Assembly: GCA_900321715.1 (NCBI GenBank)
Contig: ONXC01000004.1
Span: forward strand, 37,188-101,187
Direction of reading: 5' to 3'
Length of the DNA: 64,000 nucleotides
Origin: an uncultured Bacteroidales bacterium
Lineage (GTDB): Bacteria; Bacteroidota; Bacteroidia; Bacteroidales; UBA932
The first letter of the stretch is position 1. The number at the start of each line of letters is the position of its first letter. Positions 42,694 to 53,600 of the stretch are shown piece after piece. Under the pieces are notes generated by a model. The model was given only the letters and a program-made list of their open reading frames with translations, was not told where the DNA came from and ran no database searches. The translations under genes and the position numbers were made by a program.

Positions 42694-44034
42694 ATGGGAG
42701 AGAGGGAATATATTGACCTCCTGGAACTTCAGACCAGGATTAAGGAAGGGATTCAGGATGCCTTTCCGGGCCGATATTGGGTAAAGGCGGAAATCTCTTC
42801 CTGGAGCCCCAGGGCAAACGGCCACTGCTACCTTACCCTTACCCAGTCAAGGGCGGGGAAGCCCGTTGCGGAATCCCGCGCCATGATCTGGAAATGGCAT
42901 TACACCCAGATAGTCAGGTATTTTGAGGAAGCTACCGGCCAGAAACTCCAGGCCGGCATCACCGTCCTTGTGAAAGTCCAGGTCAGTTTCAGTGAACTTT
43001 ACGGCATATCCCTTTACATTGAAGACATTGACGCCGCCTTCACCCTTGGAGAGCAGGCTCTTGAAAGAAAGCGCGCCATTGAGCGTCTCACAAAGGACGG
43101 CTATATGGATATGCAGAAGGAACTTGCCATCCCGGATATCCCTCAGAGGCTTGCCGTCATCACCTCCAAAACCGCCGCTGGTTTCCAGGACTTCCGCAAT
43201 CACCTGTTGAACAATCCGGATGGCTATGCCTTCACCCTGCACCTCTATGAGGCCACAATGCAGGGGGAGCAGGCCCCTTCTTCCATAGCAGATGCCCTTT
43301 CGGAGGCTCAGGAGAAGGATTATGACGCCATCCTCATCCTCCGCGGCGGCGGCTCTGAAACGGACCTCCTCTGCTTTGACGACTTCAACCTTGCCATAGC
43401 CATAGCCACTTGCCCGGTGCCGGTTGTTACTGCTATCGGCCATGACAAAGACGTGCATATTGCCGATATGGTGGCTCATGAGAGCGTGAAAACGCCAACG
43501 GCCCTGGCCGATCTTTTCCTTGACGCCCTTGCCGCCGCAGAAGACGCCGCCAGGGACCTTGTACGCCGCATAGCACAGGCCGCAATGCGCCTTGCCGGCG
43601 CTCAGGAATTAAGGCTGGAGAGCCTGGATTCCGCCATCCACCGCGCCATAAGGGGCAGGGTGGCGGCACTGGAAGTGCAGCTCCAGAGGAGTATCGGCCG
43701 CATAACAAAAGGCCTTACCCAGAAGTACTCGGACGTTGCACGCCTGAGGGACACTGCCGTTCACCGCATCCAGTTTGCCGCCCAGGCCCGCATAGGCTCC
43801 GAAGTTTCCCGCGTGGCCCTGAAGGAAGCCGTCATCACAGGGTCAGATCCCCGCAAGATCCTTGGCCTTGGCTACGTCCTTGTTACCGGCAAGGATAACA
43901 AGATCCTTAAAACCGTAGACCGCGTGGCCGTAGGGGACCGCATAGGCGTACGTTTCAACGACGGCTCTCTCACTGCAAAAGTGGATGAGATTTATTCTGA
44001 CAAAATAGATAACATTAAAACAAACATAGCCTGA
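42694..44034 (+). CDS. xseA: Exodeoxyribonuclease VII large subunit
   Basis: 446 residues. An OB-fold at the N-terminus (YWVKAEISSWSPRANGHCYLTLT), then the catalytic domain with AVITSKTAAGFQDF and the DAILILRGGGSETDLLCFDD motif, ending with VTAIGHDKDVHIADMVAHESVKTPTALADL, and a helical coiled region that binds XseB. It degrades single-stranded DNA from both ends. The stop TGA overlaps the xseB ATG by one base. Confidence 0.95.
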   Translation: MGEREYIDLLELQTRIKEGIQDAFPGRYWVKAEISSWSPRANGHCYLTLTQSRAGKPVAESRAMIWKWHYTQIVRYFEEATGQKLQAGITVLVKVQVSFSELYGISLYIEDIDAAFTLGEQALERKRAIERLTKDGYMDMQKELAIPDIPQRLAVITSKTAAGFQDFRNHLLNNPDGYAFTLHLYEATMQGEQAPSSIADALSEAQEKDYDAILILRGGGSETDLLCFDDFNLAIAIATCPVPVVTAIGHDKDVHIADMVAHESVKTPTALADLFLDALAAAEDAARDLVRRIAQAAMRLAGAQELRLESLDSAIHRAIRGRVAALEVQLQRSIGRITKGLTQKYSDVARLRDTAVHRIQFAAQARIGSEVSRVALKEAVITGSDPRKILGLGYVLVTGKDNKILKTVDRVAVGDRIGVRFNDGSLTAKVDEIYSDKIDNIKTNIA

Positions 44035-44222
44035 TGGAGAAGAAATTTGATTACGCAAAGGCAATCGCGGAACTTGAGGAGATTGCCCGGAAGGTGGAGA
44101 ATCCGGAGACCAAGCTGGACGACATAGACGCCCTTGTGGCACGCTCTAAGGAACTCCTCAAAGGCTGCCGGGATTACCTCCGTACCGTGAAGGAGAAGAT
44201 TGATTCACTGGACAAAGACTAA
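44034..44222 (+). CDS. xseB: Exodeoxyribonuclease VII small subunit
   Basis: 62 residues, the usual size. FDYAKAIAELEEIARKVENPETKLDDIDALVARSKELLKGCRDYL is the two-helix pattern of XseB, which wraps the large-subunit coil. It overlaps xseA by one base, and glgB begins 8 bases after its stop, so the glycogen genes may be read from the xseA promoter. Confidence 0.94.
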   Translation: MEKKFDYAKAIAELEEIARKVENPETKLDDIDALVARSKELLKGCRDYLRTVKEKIDSLDKD

Positions 44223-44230
44223 CCACACAT

Positions 44231-46228
44231 ATGAAAAAGATTTTTGAGACAGACCCCTGGCTCATGCCATTCAAGGACGCCATTGACGCAAGGCATGAGC
44301 ACATCCGTCAAACCCTTGAGCACATTGCAGGAAAAGGAAAACTCAAGGATGCGGTGAATAACCACATCTACTACGGCCTGCACCGCTGCAATGACGGCAG
44401 CTGGGTATTCCGCGAGTACGCTCCCAACGCCAACAAGATCTTCCTCATAGGAGATTTCAACAACTGGAAGCGCACGGACGCCTATGCCCTGAGACCCCTT
44501 GGCCAGGGAAACTGGGAACTCCAGCTTCCGGAGATGTTCCTTCATCATGGCCAGCTTTACAAGCTCTACATAGAGTGGCCCGGCGGCGGCGGGGAGCGCC
44601 TCCCTTCATACGTAACCCGCGTAATCCAGGACCCTGTGACCAAGGTTTTCAGCGCGCAGGTCTGGAATCCGGAAAAGCCCTATCAGTGGAAGCACGGCCA
44701 CGCCGGAAAGCGCCCCCATCCCCTCATCTATGAATGCCATATCGGCATGGCCACGGAAAAGGAGAAAGTTGGGACCTTTGAGGAATTCCGCCGTGACGTC
44801 CTTCCCCGCGTGAAGAAACTTGGCTATGACACCATCCAGATAATGGCCCTTCAGGAGCACCCGTATTACGGCTCCTTCGGCTATCAGGTATCTAATTTCT
44901 TTGCCCTGAGTTCCCGTTTTGGCACCCCTGAGGAATTCAAGGCCCTTGTTGACGACGCCCACGGAAAGGGCATAGCCGTCATCATGGATATAGTCCACAG
45001 CCACAGCGTTGAAAACACCCTTGAAGGCCTCAGCGAGTTTGACGGCCGTGAGGATCTTTACTTCCACAGCGGTCCCGCCGGAAGGCACCCCGCCTGGGGC
45101 TCCCGCTGCTTCGACTACGGCAAGGACTGCACCCGCTATTTCCTCCTTTCCAACGTGAAATACTGGATGGAGGAGTACCACATAGACGGTTTCCGCTTTG
45201 ATGGCGTTACCTCCATGCTGTACTGGGACCACGGCCTTGGAAAGGACTTCGGCAACTATAGCCTCTACTTCGACGGAGGCGTGGATGAAGACGCCGTCAT
45301 CTATCTCTCCCTTGCCACAATGCTGGTGAAGGAAATGAACCCCAACGGCTTTACAATCGCAGAAGACATGTCCGGAATGGCCGGCCTCGCCGCCCCGTTC
45401 CAGGCCTGGGGCGTAGGCTTCGACTTCCGCATGAGCATGGGTATCGCAGATCACTGGATCAAGTGGATCAAGGAACGCTCCGACGAACAGTGGTCCATGG
45501 GAGAGATCTGGTGGGAGCTCACCAACAAGAGGGCCGATGAAAAGACCGTCTCCTACGCTGAGTGCCACGACCAGGCACTTGTGGGAGACAAGACCATCAT
45601 CTTCCGCCTCATGGACAAGGAGATGTACTTTGCCATGAATAAGGCTTCCCAGAATGACATAGTAGACAGGGGAATAGCCCTTCACAAGATGATACGCCTT
45701 GTCACCGCCGCCACCGCCGGAGACGCATACCTGAACTTCATGGGCAACGAATTCGGCCATCCAGAATGGATAGACTTCCCCAGGGAAGGGAACGGCTGGT
45801 CCTTCAAATACGCCCGCAGGCAGTGGTCCCTGGTGGACAATGACCTCCTGCGCTACGCCCCGCTCAACAATTTCGACGCCGCCATGATCCATCTTGTCAA
45901 GGAAGAAAGAATCCTGGATGAGCGTCCGGAACTCCTGGTGGCCGATGAGCAGAAGAAAATCTTGATTTTCCGTAGGAAAAACTGTATCTTTGCACTGAAT
46001 TTCTCGCCCACCGGTTCATTCGCCGATTATGGCTTCAGTGCACCGGAGGGAGAGTATGAGAATGTGCTTGACTCAGACGAGCAGATCTTTGGCGGATTTG
46101 CCCGTCTCAAAAAGGGTGAGAAGCACGTTGCAATGCCCGGGAAATGTCCCAACGGCAACCAGGCCTACAACCACACTATGAAAGTGTACCTGCCGGCCCG
46201 CACCGCTATGGTTTTGAAGCAAGTATAA
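44231..46228 (+). CDS. glgB: 1,4-alpha-glucan branching enzyme
   Basis: 665 residues, like the eukaryote-related GH13_8 branching enzymes. A CBM48 domain at ~55-150 (WVFREYAPNANKIFLIGDFNNWKR) precedes the GH13 barrel: YGSFGYQVSNFFALSSRFG, nucleophile Asp in GFRFDGVTSMLYWDHG (~325), acid/base Glu in FTIAEDMSGM (~380), and AECHDQALVGDK. It introduces alpha-1,6 branches into glycogen. First of a tight glycogen block, with gaps of 10, 3, 6 and 4 bases to the following genes. Confidence 0.96.
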   Translation: MKKIFETDPWLMPFKDAIDARHEHIRQTLEHIAGKGKLKDAVNNHIYYGLHRCNDGSWVFREYAPNANKIFLIGDFNNWKRTDAYALRPLGQGNWELQLPEMFLHHGQLYKLYIEWPGGGGERLPSYVTRVIQDPVTKVFSAQVWNPEKPYQWKHGHAGKRPHPLIYECHIGMATEKEKVGTFEEFRRDVLPRVKKLGYDTIQIMALQEHPYYGSFGYQVSNFFALSSRFGTPEEFKALVDDAHGKGIAVIMDIVHSHSVENTLEGLSEFDGREDLYFHSGPAGRHPAWGSRCFDYGKDCTRYFLLSNVKYWMEEYHIDGFRFDGVTSMLYWDHGLGKDFGNYSLYFDGGVDEDAVIYLSLATMLVKEMNPNGFTIAEDMSGMAGLAAPFQAWGVGFDFRMSMGIADHWIKWIKERSDEQWSMGEIWWELTNKRADEKTVSYAECHDQALVGDKTIIFRLMDKEMYFAMNKASQNDIVDRGIALHKMIRLVTAATAGDAYLNFMGNEFGHPEWIDFPREGNGWSFKYARRQWSLVDNDLLRYAPLNNFDAAMIHLVKEERILDERPELLVADEQKKILIFRRKNCIFALNFSPTGSFADYGFSAPEGEYENVLDSDEQIFGGFARLKKGEKHVAMPGKCPNGNQAYNHTMKVYLPARTAMVLKQV

Positions 46229-46238
46229 CGTTATATTT

Positions 46239-48167
46239 ATGGCTTTTCTGAAATTCAATAAGTCGGAACTGGTCAACCTTGAGTATTCCCTCAAGAGGGA
46301 AATCATCCTGGCCAACAAAACCGGCGCCTATTGCAACACGTCCATCGTGACCTGCAACACCAGGCGTTACCACGGCCTTCTGGCCGTACCGGTTGAAAAG
46401 TTCGGCGGTTACAGGCATCTCCTCCTCAGCTCCCTGGACGAAAGCCTTACCCTCAGGGGCAAGCGCTTCAACCTTGGAATCCACTGCTACGGAGACATCT
46501 ATGAGCCGCGCGGACACAAGTACATTGTGGATTTCGACGCAGATCCGGTCCCTACCGTGACCTACAAGATCGGCGAAATCGTTTTCCGCAAGCAGATAGT
46601 CCTCAGCCCGGACGCGGATCAGCTCATGATCCACTATGAACTGGTGAACGCTCCCGCAAAAGTGAAACTGGAGCTCAAGCCTTTCCTGGCTTTCCGCAAC
46701 GTCCATGGCTTAACAGGGGAGAATGACGCCGCACGCACGGACTTCAAGCCGGTCCAGAATGGCGCAGCCTTCTGTCTCTATGAAGACTTCCCGGAACTGA
46801 ACATCCAGCTCAGTTCCGCCCAATCGGCCTACAGGCACAATCCCGTCTGGTACAAGGGCATCACCTATTCAGACGAGATGCGCCGCGGCTTCGACTGCCG
46901 TGAGGACCTCCTCCAGCCCGGTATCTTTGAGATAGACCTCAAGCCCGGAGACTCAATTGTGGTTTCCGCAAGCGCTGGTGACAACGTGAACGCCTCCGGC
47001 CTCAAGCGCCGCTTCGCCGCCGTGGTGGAGAAAATCGGCCCCATCACGTCCTATCACGACCAACTTGTGAGGGCATCAGACCATCTTGTCCGTGAGTATA
47101 ACGGCCGCAAGATGATCGTAGCTGGGTACAGCTGGCTTTACACAGGTCTTCTCCGTGAAACCCTTGGTTCAATCGCAGGCCTTACCCTGTACGCCCACAA
47201 TGACGCAGGTGAGTTTGAGGAAATCCTGGACAATCTCATCGAGGACAACCAGGAGCGCTTCACCCGCCGCACCACCCAGGTTGAGTCTCCGCTCTACCTT
47301 GCCGTTGCCCTTCAGCAGTACATCGCCTGGGGCGCAAAGGCCAAGGACGTGTGGGCTAAATACGGCCCCGTCATGAAGGCTGTCATAGAAAGCTACCTTC
47401 CCGGCGTGCGCCAGGAGGTTGCAATGCAGCCCAACGGCCTCCTGTGGGCCCAGAAGGACGGCGTTGCCCTCAGCTGGATGAACGCCTACATCAACGGCCG
47501 CGCCGTTACGGAGCGCGCCGGTTATCAGGTAGAAACCAATGCAATGTGGTATAACGCCATTGCATTCGCCCTTGAGAATGAGCGCAGGAACGGCAGCTTC
47601 TACAAGAAGTGGGCTCCCATCAAGGAACTCATAGAAAAGAACTACCAGCCCACTTTCTGGAACGCGGATATGGGTATTCTGGCCGATTACGTGGATAACG
47701 GCGGCCAGCACCTTGAGGTCCGTCCCAACCAGCTCTGGGCCGTTTCCCTGGACCATATCTGCGTGTCGGATGAAATTGTGTCGGAAGTAATGCGTCTTGT
47801 GAACGCAGAGCTTGTAACCCGCCGCGGCATCCGCACCCTCAGTCCCCGCGACGTCCGTTACAAGGGCGTGTACGAGGGCAACCAGGTCCAGCGTGACGAA
47901 GCCTACATGAACGGCTGCGCATGGCCTTTCCTCCTTGCCCAGTACTGCTATGCCAGCTTCAAGATGATGGGTAAGAATTTCATAAAGAGAGCGGAATGGC
48001 TCACCGAAGGATTCTACGAGGATCTGTTCAAGCACGGTGTGGGCTGCTTCAGTGAACTCTACGACGGAGATCCGCCCCACGAGCCCCACGGAGCAATCTC
48101 ATCGGCCATGACCACCGCCGCCCTTCTCAACATCAACTGGCTCATTGAAAAATACAGGGAGGAATAA
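46239..48167 (+). CDS. Glycogen debranching enzyme (amylo-alpha-1,6-glucosidase)
   Basis: 642 residues. An N-terminal GDE_N beta domain (SIVTCNTRRYHGLLAVPVEKFGGYRHLLLSSLDE) and a C-terminal (alpha/alpha)6 barrel of the amylo-1,6-glucosidase type (YSWLYTGLLRETLGSIAGL ... MQPNGLLWAQKDG ... GVYEGNQVQRDEAYMNGCAWPFLLAQY). Likely catalytic acids are in EVRPNQLWAVS and QRDEAYMNG, by family analogy. It removes branch points during glycogen breakdown in the cytoplasm. The order debranching - GT4 - GH57 is familiar from Bacteroides genomes. Confidence 0.92.
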   Translation: MAFLKFNKSELVNLEYSLKREIILANKTGAYCNTSIVTCNTRRYHGLLAVPVEKFGGYRHLLLSSLDESLTLRGKRFNLGIHCYGDIYEPRGHKYIVDFDADPVPTVTYKIGEIVFRKQIVLSPDADQLMIHYELVNAPAKVKLELKPFLAFRNVHGLTGENDAARTDFKPVQNGAAFCLYEDFPELNIQLSSAQSAYRHNPVWYKGITYSDEMRRGFDCREDLLQPGIFEIDLKPGDSIVVSASAGDNVNASGLKRRFAAVVEKIGPITSYHDQLVRASDHLVREYNGRKMIVAGYSWLYTGLLRETLGSIAGLTLYAHNDAGEFEEILDNLIEDNQERFTRRTTQVESPLYLAVALQQYIAWGAKAKDVWAKYGPVMKAVIESYLPGVRQEVAMQPNGLLWAQKDGVALSWMNAYINGRAVTERAGYQVETNAMWYNAIAFALENERRNGSFYKKWAPIKELIEKNYQPTFWNADMGILADYVDNGGQHLEVRPNQLWAVSLDHICVSDEIVSEVMRLVNAELVTRRGIRTLSPRDVRYKGVYEGNQVQRDEAYMNGCAWPFLLAQYCYASFKMMGKNFIKRAEWLTEGFYEDLFKHGVGCFSELYDGDPPHEPHGAISSAMTTAALLNINWLIEKYREE

Positions 48168-48170
48168 ACT

Positions 48171-49460
48171 TTGAGAGTACTAATGTTTGGATGGGAGTTT
48201 CCTCCCCACATCGCAGGCGGTCTCGGTACTGCTTGTGAAGGCATTGTGAAGGGCCTCGCCTACAACGGCGTAGAAACCCTCTTTGTAATGCCGTCGGCCT
48301 CCGGAGATGAAGACCAGAGCGCCACAACCATCATAAACGCCTCGGACGTTGCCGTAGATACCGTGACGGAAACCGTGGATGAGTTCCTTGACAAGGTCAA
48401 GTTCATCCATATCGGCTCCAACATGGTCCCTTACGCAGACCCTGAGGAATTCGGCCGTCTGGTAGAAGAAGAAAAACGCCGTCAGGTAAAGGACTTCTCC
48501 ATCAGTTATGGCCAGAAATTCAAGTTCTCCGGCAAGTACGGCGCAAACCTCATGGAAGAGGTTGCACGCTATGCCATGGTGGGCGGAACAATCGCCATGC
48601 AGAGGAAGGACGAATTTGACGTCATCCACGCCCACGACTGGCTGTGCTACTACGCCGGCATCGCCGCAAAGGAACTTACCGGAAAGCCCCTCGTGATCCA
48701 CGTTCACGCAACTTCCTTCGACAGAGGCAGCGTGGACAACATAGACACCAGGGTCTTTGCCATTGAGCAAAGGGGCATGCAGGTGGCCGATAAAGTTGTG
48801 ACCGTGAGTGACCTCACCCGCAACATCGTCATCACCCGCTACGGAATAGATCCCTCCAAGGTTGTCACCGTCCACAACGCCGTAGACTTCAGCGGCAGGG
48901 AGAACCTGGAGGTTGAGCGCGGAGTCAAGGAACCTGTGGTTACCTTCCTCGGCCGTATCACCTACCAGAAGGGTCCTGAATACTTCATCGAGGCCGCTGC
49001 AAAGGTTCTCAAGCGCACAAAGAACGTACGCTTCGTGATGGCCGGAAGCGGTGACATGATGAACCGTGCCATCCGCCACGCGGCACGCCTTGGCATCAGT
49101 GACCGTTTCCACTTCACGGGCTTCCTCAGGGGCGCCGACGTCCAGAAGATGTTCGCCCTCTCAGACGTATACATCATGCCTTCAATCTCGGAGCCTTTCG
49201 GCATTTCCCCTCTGGAGGCCATGCGTACGGGAGTCCCTTCCATCATCTCCAAGCAGTCCGGCGCCGCGGAGGTCCTCAAATATGCCTTCAAGGTAGACTT
49301 CTGGGATGTGGATGCAATAGCAGACGACATTTACGGTCTGCTCAGCTACCCGGCCCTTGCGCACTTCAGCACCGCAATGGGATACGATGAGGTAAACGCC
49401 CTCAAATGGAATGGCGCCTGCGCCAAGCTCAAGAAAGTTTATGAATCAGTTGTAAAATAA
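48171..49460 (+). CDS. GT4 glycosyltransferase (glycogen synthase-like)
   Basis: 429 residues from a TTG start at 48171, chosen because it gives MRVLMFGWEFPPHIAGGLG, the expected first strand and GGLG sugar-nucleotide loop; an ATG at 48183 would cut into that strand. The C-terminal Rossmann half has VTFLGRITYQKGPEYFIEA and the E-x7-E motif SISEPFGISPLEAMRTG. It probably extends alpha-1,4-glucan from ADP- or UDP-glucose. Three bases separate it from the debranching gene and six from GH57. Because a GT3 synthase lies downstream, this enzyme may have a specialised or priming role. Confidence 0.85.
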   Translation: MRVLMFGWEFPPHIAGGLGTACEGIVKGLAYNGVETLFVMPSASGDEDQSATTIINASDVAVDTVTETVDEFLDKVKFIHIGSNMVPYADPEEFGRLVEEEKRRQVKDFSISYGQKFKFSGKYGANLMEEVARYAMVGGTIAMQRKDEFDVIHAHDWLCYYAGIAAKELTGKPLVIHVHATSFDRGSVDNIDTRVFAIEQRGMQVADKVVTVSDLTRNIVITRYGIDPSKVVTVHNAVDFSGRENLEVERGVKEPVVTFLGRITYQKGPEYFIEAAAKVLKRTKNVRFVMAGSGDMMNRAIRHAARLGISDRFHFTGFLRGADVQKMFALSDVYIMPSISEPFGISPLEAMRTGVPSIISKQSGAAEVLKYAFKVDFWDVDAIADDIYGLLSYPALAHFSTAMGYDEVNALKWNGACAKLKKVYESVVK

Positions 49461-49466
49461 GATATT

Positions 49467-50657
49467 ATGGCAACAAAGAGTATCTGCCTGTATTTCCAGG
49501 TCCATCAGCCCACAAGGCTTCGCCTGTACAGATTCTTTGATATCGGCAAAGATTCCCACTACTACGACGACTTTGCCAACCGCACCATCCTGCGCCGCGT
49601 GGCCCAGAAGTGCTACCTCCCCATGAACCAGCTCATGCTGGAGCTTATCAACGCAAACAAGGGCAAGTTCAAGATCGCTTACTCAATCTCCGGCAGCGCC
49701 CTGGAGCAGTTCCAGAGGTTTGCCCCCGAGGTAATCGACAGCTTCAAGGCCCTTGCCGCCACAGGCCGCGTTGAGTTCCTCGCCGAGACTTTCTATCACT
49801 CCCTTGCTTCACTTGGCTCCGACTCCGAGTTCAAGCATCAGGTGGCAAAGCACGCCGCCAAGATAGAGGAACTCTTCGGCGTGAAGCCCACCGTCTTCCG
49901 TAACACGGAGCTTATCTATGACAACTCCATCGGAGAGATTGTCTATGAGATGGGTTACAAGACCATGCTCACGGAAGGTGCCCGTCACATCATGGGATGG
50001 CAGAGCCCCAACTTCGTATACACCGGAGCCACCCAGCCCCGCCTGAAGCTCCTTCTCCGCAACTACACCCTCTCCGACGACATAGCATTCCGCTTCGCCC
50101 AGAATAAGGTCACCGCAGACCAATATGTGGGCTGGCTCAAGGAGAATGCCAAGGATGGTGATGTGGTGAACCTCTTCATGGACTACGAGACCTTCGGAGA
50201 GCACCAGGGCGCGGAAACCGGCATCTTCGACTTCATGAAGGCCCTTCCCGGCGCAGTCCTCAAGGACGGCACATTCGGCTTTGCAACCCCTTCAGAGGTG
50301 GTTAAAAAGTACAAGCCTGTCTCCGACATAGATGTAGAGGATGCAATTTCCTGGGCCGATGAAGAACGTGACGTTACCGCATGGCTTGGAAACGAACTCC
50401 AGCAGGAAGCCTTCAAGAAGGTGTATGCCATGAAGGAGAAGCTCGCCATCGTGAACGACCCCGACCTCTATGAGGACTGGGGCCATCTCCAGGAGAGCGA
50501 CCACTTCTACTACATGTGCACAAAGTTCTTCTCTGACGGTGAAGTCCACAAGTACTTCAACCCGTACGACACCCCGTACGAGGCATTTATTAACTATATG
50601 AACGTAATCTCAGATTTCCAGATCCGTCTGGACGAGAAGCGGGCGGCTTTGGACTAG
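49467..50657 (+). CDS. GH57 alpha-glucan hydrolase (alpha-amylase-like)
   Basis: 396 residues, no signal peptide, so cytoplasmic. The GH57 conserved regions are seen: YFQVHQPTRLR (region 1), YSISGSALEQF (2), VFRNTELIYDN with the nucleophile Glu (3), and NLFMDYETFGEHQ with the acid/base Asp (4). Members cleave alpha-1,4-glucans or act as 4-alpha-glucanotransferases. It lies between the GT4 and the synthase/phosphorylase fusion genes, fitting glycogen trimming or recycling. Confidence 0.93.
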   Translation: MATKSICLYFQVHQPTRLRLYRFFDIGKDSHYYDDFANRTILRRVAQKCYLPMNQLMLELINANKGKFKIAYSISGSALEQFQRFAPEVIDSFKALAATGRVEFLAETFYHSLASLGSDSEFKHQVAKHAAKIEELFGVKPTVFRNTELIYDNSIGEIVYEMGYKTMLTEGARHIMGWQSPNFVYTGATQPRLKLLLRNYTLSDDIAFRFAQNKVTADQYVGWLKENAKDGDVVNLFMDYETFGEHQGAETGIFDFMKALPGAVLKDGTFGFATPSEVVKKYKPVSDIDVEDAISWADEERDVTAWLGNELQQEAFKKVYAMKEKLAIVNDPDLYEDWGHLQESDHFYYMCTKFFSDGEVHKYFNPYDTPYEAFINYMNVISDFQIRLDEKRAALD

Positions 50658-50661
50658 GAGG

Positions 50662-53600
50662 ATGGATTATTTATTTGAAGTAAGCTGGGAAGTTTGCAAT
50701 AAGGTAGGCGGCATTTATACGGTAGTCGCCACAAAGGCCCTCCACCTTAGCTCAGAGCTTGGAAGGCGTCACATATTTATCGGCCCGGATGTATGGATGC
50801 ACCGTGCCGGCAACCCCGATTTCCTGGAAGACCCCATGCTTTACCGCTCTTGGAAGGCTGCTGCCCTTGCCGAAGGCCTCCGTTTCAGGGTGGGCCGGTG
50901 GAATATCCCCGGAAAGCCTGTGGCCATACTTGTAGACTACAAGTCTTCGCTTCCGCAGGCCGATACCATCCTTGGCCGCATGTGGCAGGATTTTGGAGTG
51001 GATTCCATTTCCGGCAACTGGGATTACAAGGAATCGGCGGTGTTCGGCATAATGGCCGGGCGCGTGATTGAAAGCTTCTGGAATTACAACCTGAAGGGCG
51101 GAGAAAAAGTCGTGGCCCAGTTCCATGAGTGGCAGACCGGTGCCGGTATCCTCCACATCAAGAAGGCCGGAATTCCCGTTGCCACCACGTTTACAACCCA
51201 CGCAACCATGATGGGGCGCTGCATTGCCGGCAACAACCTTCCGCTCTACGACAACCTTTCAAGTTACAACGGAGACGAAATGGCCGCCCGTTTCAACGTG
51301 AAGGCCATCTATTCGCTGGAGAAGAAATCGGCCGAAAACGCTGATGTCTTCACAACGGTGAGCGAAATCACGGCAAAAGAGTGCGCTCAGTTCCTTCGTC
51401 CCGTGGATGTAGTTACGCCAAACGGATTTGAGAACAGCTTCACTCCGCCCACGGACGAAGCGTACAATACACTCCATGACGCCGCACGTGAGCGCATTGT
51501 GAAGGTTGCCGCCGCCATGAGCGCAGAGGAAGTGCCCCAGGATGCCCTTTTCATCTGCATCGGCGGCCGCTACGAATACCGTAACAAGGGAATTGACGTG
51601 TTCATAGATGCCCTGGACCGCGTAAACCGCGGGGAAGACCCCGGCCGAAGCATCCAGGCGTTCATCATGATTCCTTCCGGCCATCACGGAGCGGATAAAG
51701 ACCTTTGCGCCAAACTCTCCGGAGACGGCGACTCCCGTTACCAGACCCAGGTGTCTCACTATCTCCAGAATGCCGAATCCGACACCATTACGCGCCGCCT
51801 CCGCGAGGTGGGCCTCACAAACGCCATTGGAGACAAGGTGAAGGTGTATTTCATCCCGTCCTACCTTAACGGTGATGACGGTGTGTTCAATATGCCCTAC
51901 TACGATCTCCTTTGCGGCATGGACCTGGCGCTGTTCCCGTCGTACTACGAGCCCTGGGGCTATACTCCGCTGGAGGCCCTTGCTTTCCGCATTCCCACTC
52001 TCACAACATCCCTTGCCGGTTTCGGCGCATGGGTGGAAGGCCATTATAAGGGCAAGCACCCCGGAATCACGGTACTTCACCGCGACGATTCCAACTATGA
52101 AGAAGTGGTTAAAGGCACGGCCGCACGTATCCTTGAGATGGCCGGCCTGGACAAGAAGAAACGTAAATTATACCGGGAAAATGCCCGGGAGGTCGCACAG
52201 ATCGCCCTGTGGACCAATCAGATCAAATACTATCAGGAGGCGTATTCCCTTGCTCTTGAAAGGGTTCAGGAGCACAGTGATTCTTACCAATCAAAGAAAA
52301 AAACTATGCAATATTTTAAAGCAGACGTAACCAACCCCAGCTGGCGCAGTATCCTCGTGACCCGTCATCTTCCGGAAAAACTGTCCCGGCTTGAGAAACT
52401 GTCTAAGAACCTTTGGTGGTGTTGGAACGAGTCCGCCAAGGACCTCTTCCGTTCCATAGACCCCGAGGTATGGCACCGCAGCGGCCACAATCCGCTGGTC
52501 GTGCTCGACACCGTGAGCATAAAGCGTTTCCAGCAGCTCTCAGAAGACAAGGACTTCCTTGCCCGCATGAAGGGCGTCCTGGACGAGTTCGATACTTACA
52601 TGGCCGCAAAGGCAAAGCGCACAGACCCTTCCATCGCTTATTTCTGCATGGAGTACGGCCTGGACACTTCCCTTAAGATTTACTCCGGCGGCCTTGGCAT
52701 CCTTGCCGGCGACTACCTCAAGGAAACCTCCGACATGAACGTGAACCTTGTGGCCGTGGGTCTTCTGTACCGCTACGGTTACTTCAATCAGGTTCTTTCG
52801 GCACAGGGGTATCAGGTGGCAGGTTACGATGCCCAGGACTTCACCAAGATTCCCGCCGTTCCGGTTCTGGACAAGGACGGAAACTGGATCACCACTTCCG
52901 TGGCTTTCCCCGGCCGAAGCATCACCGCACGCCTTTGGAAGGTTGAGGTGGGCCGCACGGACCTCTATCTTATGGATACGGACTACGAGGCCAACATCCC
53001 TGAAGACCGTGAGGTTACCTATCACCTTTACGGCGGTAACTGGGAAAACCGCCTGAAGCAGGAACTCCTGCTTGGCGTTGGCGGTATCCGCGCCCTTCGC
53101 AAGCTGGGCCTGGATCCCCAGGTTTACCACTGCAACGAGGGCCACGCCGCATTCATCGGCATGGAAAGGCTCCGCGAATACATTGAAAAGGACAACCTTG
53201 ACTTCTCCGAGGCCCTTGAGGTTGTGAGGGCAAGCTCCCTGTTCACAACCCACACTCCTGTTCCCGCCGGCCACGATGCCTTTGACGAAGGCATGCTGAG
53301 GCAGTATATCGGCCATTATCCCGAGCGCCTGAAGGTGGACTGGGAAACCCTCATGTCACTTGGAAAGGACAATCCTACGGACCCCAACGAGAAATTCTCC
53401 ATGAGTAACCTTGCCGCCAACATCTCCCAGAATGTAAACGGCGTTTCCATGCTGCATGGAAAGGTTTCACAGGACATTTTTGCACACATGTATCCGGGTT
53501 ATCTCCCCGAGGAACTTTTTGTGAGCTATGTCACCAACGGCGTTCACTATCCCACATGGTGCGCCCCGGAGTGGAAGCCGATTCACGCAAAGGTGTTCGG

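Noticed and set aside
44606-45892. 428-codon open frame on the minus strand opposite glgB
   Set aside because: It is the shadow of a highly conserved GC-rich gene; no motif, start region or promoter supports it. The same applies to long antisense frames at 23257-24156, 24135-25247, 39697-40674, 47169-48089 and 53764-54837.
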